The notes under the pieces are model-generated. The model saw only the letters and a list, made by a program, of their open reading frames with translations, was not told the origin of the DNA and did not search any database. From the NCBI RefSeq assembly GCF_002813775.1, contig NZ_CP020370.1, positions 6,597,501-6,661,500 of the forward strand: 64,000 nt of DNA, in the 5' to 3' direction. The position numbers and the translations under genes were made by a program. Origin of the DNA: Candidatus Thiodictyon syntrophicum. GTDB lineage: Bacteria; Pseudomonadota; Gammaproteobacteria; Chromatiales; Chromatiaceae. Shown one piece after another: positions 1 through 8,928 of the stretch. Positions within the stretch are counted from its first letter, which is position 1. Every line of letters starts with the position of its first letter.

Positions 1-2
1 TC

Positions 3-971
3 GACTCGGACGAGCCGACCAAGGTGATCCGGCTCAAGGTCGACCAGAACCGGGCGCGGGTGCTGGGCTTCTCCTCTCAGGAACTGGCCGCCTTCCTGAG
101 CAGCACCCTCTCCGGACTCACCGTCACCTATGTGCGCGAGGGCGACAAGCAGATCGAGGTGGTGCTGCGCGGTCAGGACGCCGAGCGCGCGCAACTCTCC
201 TCGCTCAAGGACCTGTCACTGCCCACGCGCAATGGGCGGGCGGTCTCCATCACCCAGATCGCGGAGTTGCGTTATGAGCAGGAGGACGGCATCATCTGGC
301 GCCGCGCGCGGCTGCCGACCGTCACGGTGCGCGCCGATGTGCTGGGCCAGGCCCAGGGACCGGACGTCGCCCGGCGCATCGACCGGCAACTCGATGCGCT
401 GCGCGCCCGCCTGCCGCTCGGCTACCGCATCGAGATCGGCGGGGCGGTCGAGGAGTCGGCGCGCGGTCAGAAGTCGATCGGTGCCGGCGTGCCGGTGATG
501 CTGGCGGTGGTACTCACCCTGCTGATGATCCAGCTCCAGAGCTTCTCACGCACCCTGATGGTGCTCCTGACCGCACCGCTCGGGCTGATCGGCGTCACCG
601 CCGGCCTGCTGATGTTCGGACTGCCGTTCGGCTTCGTCGCCATGCTCGGGACCATTGCACTCTCCGGCATCATCATGCGCAACTCCATCATCCTGGTCGA
701 CCAGATCGAACAGGACCGGGCGGCCGGCGCATCCCCGCGCGACGCCATCATCGGGGCCACGACCCGGCGTTTCCGCCCCATCGTCCTGACCGCCGCCGCC
801 GCCGTGCTCGGCATGATCCCGCTCGCCCACAGCGCCTTCTTCGGTCCCATGGCGGTCGCCATGATGGGCGGCATCCTGGTCGCCACCGCCCTGACGCTCG
901 GATTTCTGCCGGCCCTTTATGCCGCCTGGTTCCGGGTGCCGCGGGCGGCGGCCGACCCCGCCGCGCACTAG
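3..971 (+). CDS. RND-family efflux transporter, C-terminal part (5' end outside window)
   Basis: This is the C-terminal third of an AcrB/MexB-type inner-membrane RND pump, which uses the proton gradient to export compounds through a tripartite complex. The reading frame is open from the first bases of the window, so the start lies upstream. Visible parts are the end of the second periplasmic porter region (residues 1-150, including a DVARRIDRQLDALRARLP stretch) and then a block of membrane helices (about residues 155-300) ending in the usual PALYAAWF tail. The helix pattern LAVVLTLLMIQLQSFSRT and GLPFGFVAMLGTIALSGIIMRNSI, shown here only in part, is typical of the family. Substrate cannot be told from this fragment. 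The membrane-fusion partner would be expected upstream, outside the window. Confidence 0.9.
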   Translation, partial: DSDEPTKVIRLKVDQNRARVLGFSSQELAAFLSSTLSGLTVTYVREGDKQIEVVLRGQDAERAQLSSLKDLSLPTRNGRAVSITQIAELRYEQEDGIIWRRARLPTVTVRADVLGQAQGPDVARRIDRQLDALRARLPLGYRIEIGGAVEESARGQKSIGAGVPVMLAVVLTLLMIQLQSFSRTLMVLLTAPLGLIGVTAGLLMFGLPFGFVAMLGTIALSGIIMRNSIILVDQIEQDRAAGASPRDAIIGATTRRFRPIVLTAAAAVLGMIPLAHSAFFGPMAVAMMGGILVATALTLGFLPALYAAWFRVPRAAADPAAH

Positions 972-1075
972 CCATCAGCTCTGATCGCACCCACCAACGG
1001 GGACATGGCCCCGGGGCGCCCCCGCGCCTGTATGATGCGCCCTCAGAATCCTTTAACCGGTTGGCAAGTGAGCAC

Positions 1076-1639
1076 ATGAAAGCCAGTGAGATCAAGAAGG
1101 GAAGCGTCATCGAGGTCGACGGCGCGGTCGTCTATATCACGGAACTCCAGGTCCAGACCGCGTCGTCGCGCAGCGGCAACACGCTCTACAAGGTGCGGGG
1201 GCGCAACGTCGTCAACCGCCAGAAGTTTCAGGGCAGTTTCAAGGGCGACGAGCAGGTGCAGACGGTCGACTTCGAGCGGCGCGCCGTGCAGTTCCTGTAC
1301 CGTGAGAGCGACGGTTGTACCTTCATGGACCGCGACACCTTCGAGCAGCACGGCTTCGACCTGGAGGCCCTGGAGTCCGAACTGCCCTACCTGACCGAGG
1401 GCCTGGAGGGGATCTTCGCCCTGGTGGTCGACGGGGTGGCGGTCGGCATCGAGTTGCCCGCCACGGTGATCCTTGAGGTCATGGACTGTGCCCCCGCCAT
1501 CAAGGGCGCCTCGGCCTCCGCCCGCAACAAGCCGGCGACCCTGAGCACGGGGCTGGTGGTGCAGGTACCCGAGTACCTGGCGGCGGGTGAGGTCATCAAG
1601 GTCAATACGGTGTCCGGCGAGTTCATGTCGCGGGCCTGA
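1076..1639 (+). CDS. efpL: Elongation factor P-like protein EfpL (YeiP)
   Basis: This is a paralogue of translation factor EF-P, which binds between the ribosomal P and E sites and relieves stalling at proline-rich stretches. The 187-aa product starts KASEIKKGSVIEVDG and ends with the very conserved block IKGASASARNKPATLSTGL followed by VVQVPEYLAAGE. The N-terminal KOW-like barrel is followed by two OB domains. The loop that EF-P uses for modification reads QTASSRSGNTLYK. An arginine sits near the tip, as in E. coli YeiP, rather than the lysine of canonical EF-P. The ATG at 1076 was preferred over an in-frame TTG at 1061 because homologues begin at the MKA/MPRANEIKK position. It stands alone between unrelated genes. 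Confidence 0.93.
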   Translation: MKASEIKKGSVIEVDGAVVYITELQVQTASSRSGNTLYKVRGRNVVNRQKFQGSFKGDEQVQTVDFERRAVQFLYRESDGCTFMDRDTFEQHGFDLEALESELPYLTEGLEGIFALVVDGVAVGIELPATVILEVMDCAPAIKGASASARNKPATLSTGLVVQVPEYLAAGEVIKVNTVSGEFMSRA

Positions 1640-1709
1640 GACGCGGGCCAGATTGTCGCATCCTTATTGTATTTCTTGGTGTCTTGGCGCGAGCAACTGC
1701 CGGATTTGG

Positions 1710-1973
1710 ATGAAGCCTGACACCTGCACCGCCATGCGCCGCCTGATCGCGCAGATCCGGGCAGCGATCCCCTTCGAGGATCCGCGCTCGCGGGCCTGCA
1801 CTGGTGCCTGCGACGGGTGCTCGCGCAAGCTCCTGGACTTTCTGGAGGGGGAACTGGACGACTGGGAGCGACGACTGGCCGCTGGTGAGAGCCCCAATCT
1901 GGGCGAGGTGTCGCGGCTCGCGCGGACCAGCCGGAAGGTTTACGGGGTCTTGGAACGTAACGGTCTGGTTTGA
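1710..1973 (+). CDS. Small conserved hypothetical protein with Cys-rich N-terminus
   Basis: An 87-aa soluble protein, or 79 aa if translation starts at the second ATG at 1734 (MRRLIAQIRAAIPFEDP). It has a CTGACDGC cysteine cluster near residue 32 that could bind metal, then an acidic amphipathic segment (LDFLEGELDDWERRL) and a short basic C-terminus. I do not recognise the family and assign no function. No clear ribosome binding site precedes either ATG. The upstream 40 codons of the open frame overlap efpL and were discarded. The bases just before the start (1670-1705) resemble one arm of the repeat seen at 38335 and 40054. It may be a real conserved gene, but coding status is only moderately supported. 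Confidence 0.5.
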   Translation: MKPDTCTAMRRLIAQIRAAIPFEDPRSRACTGACDGCSRKLLDFLEGELDDWERRLAAGESPNLGEVSRLARTSRKVYGVLERNGLV

Positions 1974-2024
1974 TGGACGGTTGGGCTTGCGTTGCTTTGC
2001 GGCCCAAGCCCCACCTGCGATCAC

Positions 2025-3056
2025 TCAGCTCGGCGGCGCCGGGAGCCGCAGCCCGCCCGCGGCCAGGGTGTCGGCGATGAAGCCCAGGCGCTGCCAGGCA
2101 TCGCCAGGGCCTAAGCCCTTGATCGACCGATCGGCCAGGGCGCATTGACGTACCAATGCACGCAGCAGCGTCGGTGACAGGCGGCGCAGGGCGCCCTCGA
2201 CGGACTCCAGGCGCTGGCGCGGGATGCGGTGCTGCGCCAAGACCTGGGAGGCCGAGCCCTGCTGCGCCTTGGCCCAGGCGGCCTGGGCCAGCATCCGCAG
2301 ATCCCGCGCCAGGACCCACAGTACCAGGGTCGCCGCGACCCCCTCCGCCCGCAGGACCGCCAGCACCCGCTGCACGCGTGCCCGATCCCCGGCCACCGCC
2401 GCGTCGGTCAGGGCGTAGAGGTCGAAGCGGGCGCTGTCCGCCAGGGTCCCCAGCAGGTCCTCCACGGCCAGGGCGCCCGGGTCACGCAGCAATTTGAGCT
2501 TTTCGATCTCCTGGACCGCGGCCAGTTGATTGCCCTCGACCCGCTCCGCCAGCAGCTCCGCCACCCCGCGCCCCGGTGCGAATCCGGCCGCCCTAAGGCG
2601 CAGACCCAGCCACTGGAGCAGCTCCCGCTCCTTGAGCGGCCACACCTGCACGATGGTGCCGACCGCCTCCACCGCCCGCGCCCACTGGGTCTCCAACTCC
2701 TTGCGGTCCAGCCCGGGGGCCGTCATCAACAGCAGGTTGTCGGGGCAGGGCCGCGCGCAGTAGGCGCGCACCGCGGCGCCGCCGTCGCGGCCGAGCTTGG
2801 CGGTGCCGATGCGCAGATCGATGAGCTTACGCGCGCAGAACAGCGACATGGCGTCGGCACTGGCCCCCAGGGCGCCCCAGTCGAAGGCGCCGTCCTGGTC
2901 CAGGACCTCACGCTCGTCGAAGCCGGCCGTGCGCGCCCGCGCGCGGATCAGGCGGGCGGCCTCACCGAGTTGGTAGGGCTCGTCGCCGCAGATCAGATAG
3001 ACCGGGGACAGGCCCGCGGCGAGTTGGTCCGGGAGTTGGGTGAAGCGCAGACGCAT
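2025..3056 (-). CDS. holA: DNA polymerase III delta subunit
   Basis: This is the clamp-loader delta subunit, which opens the beta sliding clamp during chromosome replication. The 343-aa length matches the family. The N-terminus MRLRFTQLPDQL and the segment SPVYLICGDEPYQLGEAARLIR are characteristic, as is the downstream DLRI and the C-terminal helical domain (about residues 215-340) that joins the clamp-loader collar. The gene directly follows lptE (41-nt gap) and leuS on the minus strand. The order leuS-lptE-holA is standard in gammaproteobacteria, so the three are probably co-transcribed. Confidence 0.96.
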   Translation of the reverse strand: MRLRFTQLPDQLAAGLSPVYLICGDEPYQLGEAARLIRARARTAGFDEREVLDQDGAFDWGALGASADAMSLFCARKLIDLRIGTAKLGRDGGAAVRAYCARPCPDNLLLMTAPGLDRKELETQWARAVEAVGTIVQVWPLKERELLQWLGLRLRAAGFAPGRGVAELLAERVEGNQLAAVQEIEKLKLLRDPGALAVEDLLGTLADSARFDLYALTDAAVAGDRARVQRVLAVLRAEGVAATLVLWVLARDLRMLAQAAWAKAQQGSASQVLAQHRIPRQRLESVEGALRRLSPTLLRALVRQCALADRSIKGLGPGDAWQRLGFIADTLAAGGLRLPAPPS

Positions 3057-3097
3057 GTTGCTGGTTCCAGGATGACCGGGGTCGCCGTCGCCAAACC

Positions 3098-3625
3098 TCA
3101 GCGCAGCAGGGTGGTCCGCAACCGCATCAGGATGCGATCGGCGGCATCGACGGCGAACTCCTGGTAGATCTGCGCCTCTTCGAGCTGCTTGCCCAGGACC
3201 TCCACGTCCGGGTTGTCGAAGGTCCGCACCAGGTCCAGTTTTTGTTTCGGTATCCGCACCTTGCCGTCGGCCGTCACGGCCTCGTAGGTGACCAGGTAAT
3301 GCAGCTCATAGGCCAATACCTTGCCGGCGTCATTGGTCGCGACGACGCGCGAGGAGCGTCCCTCCGCCGTGATGCGCAGGATCAGCTTCGCCTTGTCCGG
3401 GCTGGAGGCGAGGGGGACGGTCCCGCCGGCGAGCTGCTCCCGGACGGCCAGCATGACCGGCGAGCCGGTCTCGGGTTGGAGGTAGATGGGCGCCAGGTCG
3501 GCCGGGATCTCCAGGGCGCCGCGCAGGTGAAAGCCGCAGCCAGCGAGCGCCGCCACGGGCAGCGCCTGGAGCAGGCTGCGCAGTACCGCCCGTCGGCTCT
3601 TCAGTGCCCTAATTGACAACAACAT
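3098..3625 (-). CDS. lptE: LPS-assembly lipoprotein LptE
   Basis: This outer-membrane lipoprotein plugs and assists the LptD barrel that inserts lipopolysaccharide into the outer leaflet. The 175-aa precursor has a lipoprotein signal: basic start ([13 protein letters not shown]), hydrophobic core and lipobox LAGC with the acylated Cys near residue 30, followed by GFHLRG, the hallmark start of mature LptE. The mature part is a small alpha/beta sandwich ending in [13 protein letters not shown]. The start overlaps the 3' end of leuS by 17 nt, supporting translational coupling. Confidence 0.93.
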   Translation of the reverse strand: MLLSIRALKSRRAVLRSLLQALPVAALAGCGFHLRGALEIPADLAPIYLQPETGSPVMLAVREQLAGGTVPLASSPDKAKLILRITAEGRSSRVVATNDAGKVLAYELHYLVTYEAVTADGKVRIPKQKLDLVRTFDNPDVEVLGKQLEEAQIYQEFAVDAADRILMRLRTTLLR

Positions 3626-6230
3626 TCACCAGTTTGCCGGGGACCACGATCACCTTGCGGACCCGGACCTCGCTGATTTGCGGGGTAACGCAGCGCGCGT
3701 CATCGGTACCCGGCACCCCGACCTGGGTATAGCGGCGCACGCAGTCCGCGGCGAGCGCAGCGGCCTCGACGGCGGCGCGGTCCGCGTCGGCCGCGACCGT
3801 CACCTTGCCGCGCAGCTTGCCGTTGACCTGCAGGACATACTCGATGCTGTCCTGGCGCAGCGCCGCCTCGTCCACCGCGGGCCAGGGGGCGTCCAGGATA
3901 TCCGCGCCGAAACCGAGTTCCTGCCACAGGTGGTGGGTGACGTGGGGGGCGATGGGCGCGAGCAGGCGCAGGCAGATGCTGACCCCTTCGCGCAGCACCG
4001 CCTGGGCACCGGGGGAGTCATCCAGTCGGTAGAGCGCGTTGACCATCGTCATGCAACCGGAAACCACGGTGTTGTACTGCTGGCGCTCGTAGTCGAAGAG
4101 TGACTTCTTGAGCGCGGCCTGGACCTCCCGGCGGGCGGCGGCGGTCGCGCCGTCCAGGTCCGCGGCCAGGTCCGCGACCGCGGGGGCCGCGCCGATCGGT
4201 TGCGCCTTGGCGCTCGCGAGGGTCCAGAGGCGCTTCAGGAACCGGTAGGCCCCCTCCACCCCGTCGTCGTTCCACTCCAGTGACTGGTCCGGCGGCGAGG
4301 TGAACATGGTGTAGAGACGCACCGTATCGGCCCCGTAACGCGCGATCAGTGACTCCGGGTCCACCCCGTTGTTCTTCGACTTGGACATCTTCTCGATGCC
4401 GCCGAAGAGGACCGGCTGCCCGTCGGCCTTGAGCACCGCATGGAGCATCTTGCCCTTGTCGTCGCGGGTGACCTCCACGTCGGCGGGGTTGAACCACTCC
4501 TTGCGCCCGTCCGCGCCGCCCCGGTACCAGGTCTCGGCCACCACCATGCCCTGGGTGAGGAGCCGCGTAAAGGGCTCGTCGCAGTCGACCAGGCCCTCGT
4601 CGCGCATCAGCTTGTGGAAGAAGCGGGCGTAGAGCAGGTGCAGCACCGCGTGTTCGATACCGCCGACATACTGGTCCACCGGCAGCCAATAGCGCGCGCG
4701 CTCATCGAGCATGGCGGTGGTGCAGTCGCTGGAGCAGAAGCGGGCGTAGTACCAGGACGACTCGAAGAAGGTATCGAAGGTATCGGTTTCTCTGAATTCC
4801 CCGTTGGGGAGTTCAGAGAATGAAGGCATTCTTTTCAAGGGGGAACCAGAGCCATCGACGACGACGTCCTCCGGCAGAAGGACCGGGAGATTGGTCTCTG
4901 GGCGGACGCCGCCGTCGGGGGTGCGGACCACCGGGATGGGGCAGCCCCAGTAGCGTTGGCGGGAGACGCCCCAATCGCGCAGCCGGAAGTTGACACGTTT
5001 CTCGCCCTTTCCCCGCTCTTGAAGCCAGGTCGCGATGGCGTCGCAGGCCTGCGCCGAGGTCAGGCCATCGAAGGGACCCGAGTCCCGCAGTACGCCCTTC
5101 TCCACGTAGGCGCAGGCCTCGATCCCGCAGGGGCTGCCGTCAGGCGAGTGGATCACCTGGCGCTTGGGGACGCCGTACTTTTCGGCGAACTCCCAGTCCC
5201 GCTGGTCGTGGGCCGGCACCGCCATGACGGCGCCCGTGCCGTAGCCCATGAGGACGAAGTTGGCGGCGAAGATCGGCACCGTCTCATTGGTCACGGGATG
5301 GATCGCGTTGAGTCCCAGGGGATAACCGCGCTTCTCCATGGTCTCGATCTCGGCCTCCGAGACCCCGCCCCGGCGACACTCCTCAATGAAGGCGGCGAGC
5401 CCCGGGTCGGTCTCGGCGGCCCGTCGCGCCAAGGGGTGCTCGGCGGCGACCGCCATATAGGTCACGCCCATGACGGTGTCCGGGCGGGTGGTATAGATCC
5501 CCAGGACCTCAGCGGAACCGGCGAGCCCGAACTCCATGTAGACGCCCTCGGAGCGCCCGATCCAGTTGCGCTGCATGGTGCGCACCTGCTCCGGCCAGCC
5601 GGTCAGGCCGTCCAAGGCGTCCAGCAACTCCTGGGCATAGTCGGTGATACGCACCGACCACTGCTCGATCTCGCGCTTTTGGACCGGGGCGCCGGAGCGC
5701 CAACCGCGGCCGTCGATCACCTGCTCGTTGGCGAGCACCGTCTGATCGATGGGGTCCCAGTTGACCACGGCGGTGGCGCGGTAGGCCAGCCCCTTCGCCA
5801 TCAGCCGGGTGAACAGCCACTGCTCCCAGCGGTAGTAGTCCGGGTCGCAGGTGGCCAGTTCCCGGTCCCAGTCGTAGCCGAAGCCTAAGCTGCGCAACTG
5901 GCCCTTCATGTAGGCGACATTGGAGCGCGTCCACTGCGACGGCGGGATCCCGTTCTTGATCGCCGCGTTCTCCGCCGGCAGGCCGAAGGCGTCCCAGCCC
6001 ATCGGCTGGAGGACGTTCTTGCCCTGCATCCGCTGGTAGCGGGCGATCACGTCGCCGATGGTGTAGTTGCGCACATGCCCCATGTGCAGCCGCCCGGAGG
6101 GGTAGGGGAACATGGCGAGGCAGTAGAACTTCTCCCGGGCGGGGTCCTCCACCGCCTTGAAGCTCTGGTGTTCGTCCCAAAAAGCCTGGGCCGCGGTCTC
6201 GATGCCGCGCGGGTCATAGTCGTGTTGCAT
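3609..6230 (-). CDS. leuS: Leucyl-tRNA synthetase
   Basis: Class I aminoacyl-tRNA synthetase that charges tRNA-Leu with leucine. The 873-aa size is normal. The ATP-binding HIGH-type motif appears in [14 protein letters not shown] (near residue 45) and the KMSKS loop in [16 protein letters not shown] (near residue 620). Between them lies the CP1 editing domain (TTRPDT at about 250 and the FIEECRR region). The C-terminal anticodon-binding and ubiquitin-like domains end with the lysine/valine-rich [16 protein letters not shown]. The ATG at 6230 ([11 protein letters not shown]) was preferred over an upstream start at 6290 because homologues begin here. First gene of the leuS-lptE-holA cluster. 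Confidence 0.98.
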   Translation of the reverse strand: MQHDYDPRGIETAAQAFWDEHQSFKAVEDPAREKFYCLAMFPYPSGRLHMGHVRNYTIGDVIARYQRMQGKNVLQPMGWDAFGLPAENAAIKNGIPPSQWTRSNVAYMKGQLRSLGFGYDWDRELATCDPDYYRWEQWLFTRLMAKGLAYRATAVVNWDPIDQTVLANEQVIDGRGWRSGAPVQKREIEQWSVRITDYAQELLDALDGLTGWPEQVRTMQRNWIGRSEGVYMEFGLAGSAEVLGIYTTRPDTVMGVTYMAVAAEHPLARRAAETDPGLAAFIEECRRGGVSEAEIETMEKRGYPLGLNAIHPVTNETVPIFAANFVLMGYGTGAVMAVPAHDQRDWEFAEKYGVPKRQVIHSPDGSPCGIEACAYVEKGVLRDSGPFDGLTSAQACDAIATWLQERGKGEKRVNFRLRDWGVSRQRYWGCPIPVVRTPDGGVRPETNLPVLLPEDVVVDGSGSPLKRMPSFSELPNGEFRETDTFDTFFESSWYYARFCSSDCTTAMLDERARYWLPVDQYVGGIEHAVLHLLYARFFHKLMRDEGLVDCDEPFTRLLTQGMVVAETWYRGGADGRKEWFNPADVEVTRDDKGKMLHAVLKADGQPVLFGGIEKMSKSKNNGVDPESLIARYGADTVRLYTMFTSPPDQSLEWNDDGVEGAYRFLKRLWTLASAKAQPIGAAPAVADLAADLDGATAAARREVQAALKKSLFDYERQQYNTVVSGCMTMVNALYRLDDSPGAQAVLREGVSICLRLLAPIAPHVTHHLWQELGFGADILDAPWPAVDEAALRQDSIEYVLQVNGKLRGKVTVAADADRAAVEAAALAADCVRRYTQVGVPGTDDARCVTPQISEVRVRKVIVVPGKLVNVVVN

Positions 6231-6475
6231 GGGTTGGATTCGGGTGGACGCACAGGGGATCGGATGGAATCGGAAGAGCGGCGACAGCATACCGCGCCGG
6301 GACGGCCAGGGCGACCCGCGCCCGTGTCAGAACCGGCCGGATCTGCTACCTTTTGCAGCAACCCAAGCCCCAGCCCCGAAGCCACCCATGCAGCCGCGCG
6401 AGCGCGGGGGACCTCGGCGCAGCCATCCAACGCGTGCGGGTCACGCTGCCGCTGACCGAGACCCAGGCCCGACCT

Positions 6476-7480
6476 ATGCCCGCCACTCCCCTCGATCGCC
6501 GCCTCAGCGTCGCCCCCATGCTGGACTGGACTGACCGGCACTGCCGGTATTTCCTGCGGCTGATCACCAGGCGCACCCTGCTCTACACGGAGATGGTCAC
6601 CACCGGGGCCCTGATCCACGGCGACCTGGACCGGCACCTGCGCTTCGACCCGGCCGAGCACCCGCTGGCACTGCAACTCGGCGGCTCGGACCCGGGCGAA
6701 CTGGCCCGGTGCGCCGGCCTGGGGCAGGAGTGGGGCTATGACGAGATCAACCTCAACTGCGGCTGTCCCTCCGACCGGGTCCGGCACGGGCGCTTCGGGG
6801 CCTGCCTGATGGCCGAGCCGGCCCTGGTGGCGGACTGCGTAGCGGCCATGAAGGCGGCGGTCGCCATCCCGGTGACGGTCAAGTCACGCATCGGGATCGA
6901 CGAGCGCGACAGCTATGAAGAACTGGCGGCCTTCGTCGCCGCGCTGGCGGGGGCCGGTTGCGACGCGCTCATCGTGCACGCCCGCAAGGCCTGGCTCCAG
7001 GGCTTGAGCCCGCGTGAGAACCGTGAGGTGCCGCCCCTGCGCTACGACCTCGTCGCCCGTCTGAAGGCGGACTTCCCGGGGCTGACCATCGCCATCAACG
7101 GCGGCGTGCGGACCCTGGACGTCGCCGCGGGCCTGCTCGGCCGGTTGGACGGCGTCATGATCGGGCGCGCCGCCTATGAGGACCCCTGGGTGCTGGCCGG
7201 CGCCGACCGCCTGATCTACGGTGAGACGACGCCGCACCCGACCCGCCACCGGGTGCTGGAGGCCTATCTCCCCTATGTGGAGCGCGAACTGGCCGACGGC
7301 GTCCCCCTGGGCGCCATGAGCCGGCACATCCTCGGCCTCTTCCACGGCCAGCCCGGGGCGCGTGCCTGGCGCCGCTACATCAGCGAGCGCGCCCATCGCC
7401 CCGACGCGGGGCCGCGGGTCCTCACCCGGGCCCTGCCGCCGGAACGGGAGGCGCGCGCCGAGGCGGCGGGTGCCGCTTGA
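6476..7480 (+). CDS. dusA: tRNA-dihydrouridine(20/20a) synthase
   Basis: This flavoenzyme reduces uridine to dihydrouridine at positions 20 and 20a of tRNA using NADPH. At 334 aa it has the family size. The start RRLSVAPMLDWTDRHCRYF holds the FMN-binding signature, followed by QLGGSDP, the catalytic-cysteine motif NLNCGCPSDRV (near residue 95), KSRIGID, HARKAWLQGLSP and INGGVRT. The ATG at 6476 was chosen because MPATPLDRRLSVAPM matches other DusA starts. The open frame extends back to 6353 without similarity. It is divergent from leuS. Confidence 0.96.
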   Translation: MPATPLDRRLSVAPMLDWTDRHCRYFLRLITRRTLLYTEMVTTGALIHGDLDRHLRFDPAEHPLALQLGGSDPGELARCAGLGQEWGYDEINLNCGCPSDRVRHGRFGACLMAEPALVADCVAAMKAAVAIPVTVKSRIGIDERDSYEELAAFVAALAGAGCDALIVHARKAWLQGLSPRENREVPPLRYDLVARLKADFPGLTIAINGGVRTLDVAAGLLGRLDGVMIGRAAYEDPWVLAGADRLIYGETTPHPTRHRVLEAYLPYVERELADGVPLGAMSRHILGLFHGQPGARAWRRYISERAHRPDAGPRVLTRALPPEREARAEAAGAA

Positions 7481-7528
7481 ACCGAAGGCCGATAAATGGG
7501 ATCACGGCTGGCCTGATCCGTGCGTAGG

Positions 7529-7837
7529 TCACTCCACATCACCCTCGAGCAGATCCTCTGCGGGCAGCAGTCGATGACCCTCGAAGACGGTGAGCACTTC
7601 GACGTGATCCTCACGCAGCCGATAGACGACGCGGTAGTTGCCAACGATGATCTCCCGCAGTTCGGCCCCCGGCAATTCGGGCAGTGGGCGGCCGCAGTAG
7701 GGCTGGTCGGCGAGGGCTTCCCCCCGCTCGATGATGCGCTCGCCCATGCGCGCCGCGGCCTTGGGGTTGTCCCGAGCGATAAAGTCCTCGATCTCCGCCA
7801 GCCGCAGATAGGCTTGGTCCGTCCACCGCACCTTCAC
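7529..7837 (-). CDS. RelE/ParE-superfamily toxin
   Basis: A 102-aa member of the RelE/ParE fold, the toxin half of a type II toxin-antitoxin pair. It has the N-terminal VRWTDQAYLRLAEIEDFIA helix-turn region, the central GRPLPELPGAELREIIVGNY strand block and the conserved YRVVYRLREDHVEVLTVFEGHR core with the Arg/Tyr residues typical of the family. Its start overlaps the stop of the upstream antitoxin gene by 4 nt (ATGA), so the two are translationally coupled. Whether it cleaves ribosome-bound mRNA (RelE-like) or poisons gyrase (ParE-like) cannot be decided from sequence alone. The GNYRVVYR signature leans toward the ParE/YoeB-like group. Confidence 0.87.
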   Translation of the reverse strand: MKVRWTDQAYLRLAEIEDFIARDNPKAAARMGERIIERGEALADQPYCGRPLPELPGAELREIIVGNYRVVYRLREDHVEVLTVFEGHRLLPAEDLLEGDVE

Positions 7838-8133
7838 GGCTGGTCGACCCCGGAGTCGACGCGGCGCGTCGCCAGACGCCCGCGCAAGGTATCGGCATCC
7901 ATCAGTCGTCCCCGGTCAGCATCGGCGATACCGGCAGCGATCGACTCGAGGAGCCGCTCCCGGGAGCACAGCCGGTCATACTCCGTGGGCGACAAGAGCA
8001 CCCCCGCAGGCCGACCATTCTGGGTGATGACCAAGGGTCTTGCGGTCTGGGAGACCTGGCGCAGGAGGCGGGATGCCTGGGTCTTGAACTCGCCGATGGG
8101 AATGATGTCCTCGGCGACTGAGAGGTTGGCCAT
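7834..8133 (-). CDS. Phd/YefM-family antitoxin
   Basis: A 99-aa antitoxin whose N-terminal half is the Phd/YefM DNA-binding and dimerisation domain (IIPIGEFKTQASRLLRQV, then PLVITQNGRPAGVLLSP with the classic QNGRPAGVL motif, then EYDRL). The C-terminal tail is charged and probably disordered until it wraps the toxin. The ATG at 8133 was chosen because the domain begins there. The open frame runs on to 8286 without similarity. A 9-bp inverted repeat lies directly upstream (8142-8178) and is a likely operator for autorepression by the antitoxin-toxin complex. Confidence 0.9.
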   Translation of the reverse strand: MANLSVAEDIIPIGEFKTQASRLLRQVSQTARPLVITQNGRPAGVLLSPTEYDRLCSRERLLESIAAGIADADRGRLMDADTLRGRLATRRVDSGVDQP

Positions 8134-8141
8134 GATCTGAA

Positions 8142-8178
8142 TTCCGGGTCGAATATTGGTCGCAATCCTGACCCGGAA
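8142..8178. promoter_or_regulatory. Putative toxin-antitoxin operator palindrome
   Basis: TTCCGGGTC at 8142-8150 is matched exactly by GACCCGGAA at 8170-8178, with a 19-bp AT-richer spacer. It lies 9 bp upstream of the antitoxin start codon, where Phd/YefM antitoxins normally bind to repress their own operon. Inferred from position and symmetry only. Confidence 0.5.
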
Positions 8179-8305
8179 CCATGGACAAGTCAACACCGCA
8201 AGGGTGGGTTCGGAGCGGGAGGGGTCAAGAACGATGCACCGTATCGTTTCCCGACGTGAGGCAACATTTGCATAAGCCGCCGACAAGGGTATAACTCGAC
8301 ATAAA

Positions 8306-8556
8306 ATGTCAGAGAACGTTCATATTCTCAGTGCAACGGCCGCGGACGCACCGGAGATTACCGCCATGGTTGGTGAGCTGCTCACTGAAATCGTCAGCGC
8401 CGGCGGCATCCCGGCATTCAATTTCATCGGTCGCGGGGCTGGACGCGGCTTGAGGTAACGACCCCGCCGCTGCCGCCGTTTGAGAAAACGCTTGCCTTCT
8501 ACGAGCGTGAGGGCTTCGCCATCGCCGGTGGCCGCAAATTGAAGGTGGTGCTGTAA
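8306..8556 (+). pseudogene. GNAT acetyltransferase remnant with internal deletion and frame break
   Basis: Two pieces of a GNAT N-acetyltransferase lie in different frames. From the ATG at 8306 the sequence reads MSENVHILSATAADAPEIT, then MVGELLTEIVSAGG and PAFNF, a typical GNAT start. It then runs into a stop at 8456. From about 8440, in the +1-shifted frame, it reads LEVTTPPLPPFEKTLAFYER and then EGFAIAGGRKLKVVL before the stop at 8554, a typical GNAT end. The central acetyl-CoA-binding motif A (R/QxxGxG/A) is missing, so roughly 70 residues have been lost and the product cannot be functional. It is upstream of, and divergent from, the toxin-antitoxin pair. Confidence 0.72.
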
Positions 8557-8640
8557 CGCGCCGGTCGCCTTGCGGCCGGAACGACGATCAAGCCCGGCCG
8601 GCGCCCCGCGGGTGGCCGCCAGGCCGGATTGGGGTCTGGT

Positions 8641-8841
8641 TCAGAAGGCGCTGCCGGGCCTCAGGCCCCACTTTTTCAGGATCGCCGCCAGCGGGCAGAA
8701 GCCGGTGAAGGCCGACTGGAGCAGGTTGGCGCCGACGAAGGCGGTGAACCAGAGCCAGTGGATGTTGACGTACACTGCCAACAGGAGAGACAGCAGGATG
8801 ACGCTGCCGGCAAAGGCCAGCACAAAACGCTCGATGGACAT
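8641..8841 (-). CDS. DUF2892 (YgaP-like transmembrane) protein
   Basis: A 66-aa inner-membrane protein. It begins [20 protein letters not shown] and has two hydrophobic segments (about residues 8-27 and 30-45) followed by the conserved [16 protein letters not shown] tail. That arrangement, with a Cys-Pro after the second helix, is the signature of the DUF2892 family. The family is often fused to or encoded beside rhodanese domains in sulfur metabolism (E. coli YgaP). No rhodanese is present here. Its role is unknown. Confidence 0.85.
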   Translation of the reverse strand: MSIERFVLAFAGSVILLSLLLAVYVNIHWLWFTAFVGANLLQSAFTGFCPLAAILKKWGLRPGSAF

Positions 8842-8928
8842 GCAAGACCCCGGGATAGACTGCTTGGTGGTTGCACTATATTAACAAGCCCTAATATTCT
8901 GCTCAACCCTAACCGCGCACGGACCCCC

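Noticed and set aside
8629-8928. 100-codon upstream extension of the phosphotransferase/kinase gene
   Set aside because: It lies antisense over the DUF2892 gene and has no similarity. The family begins at the ATG at 8929.
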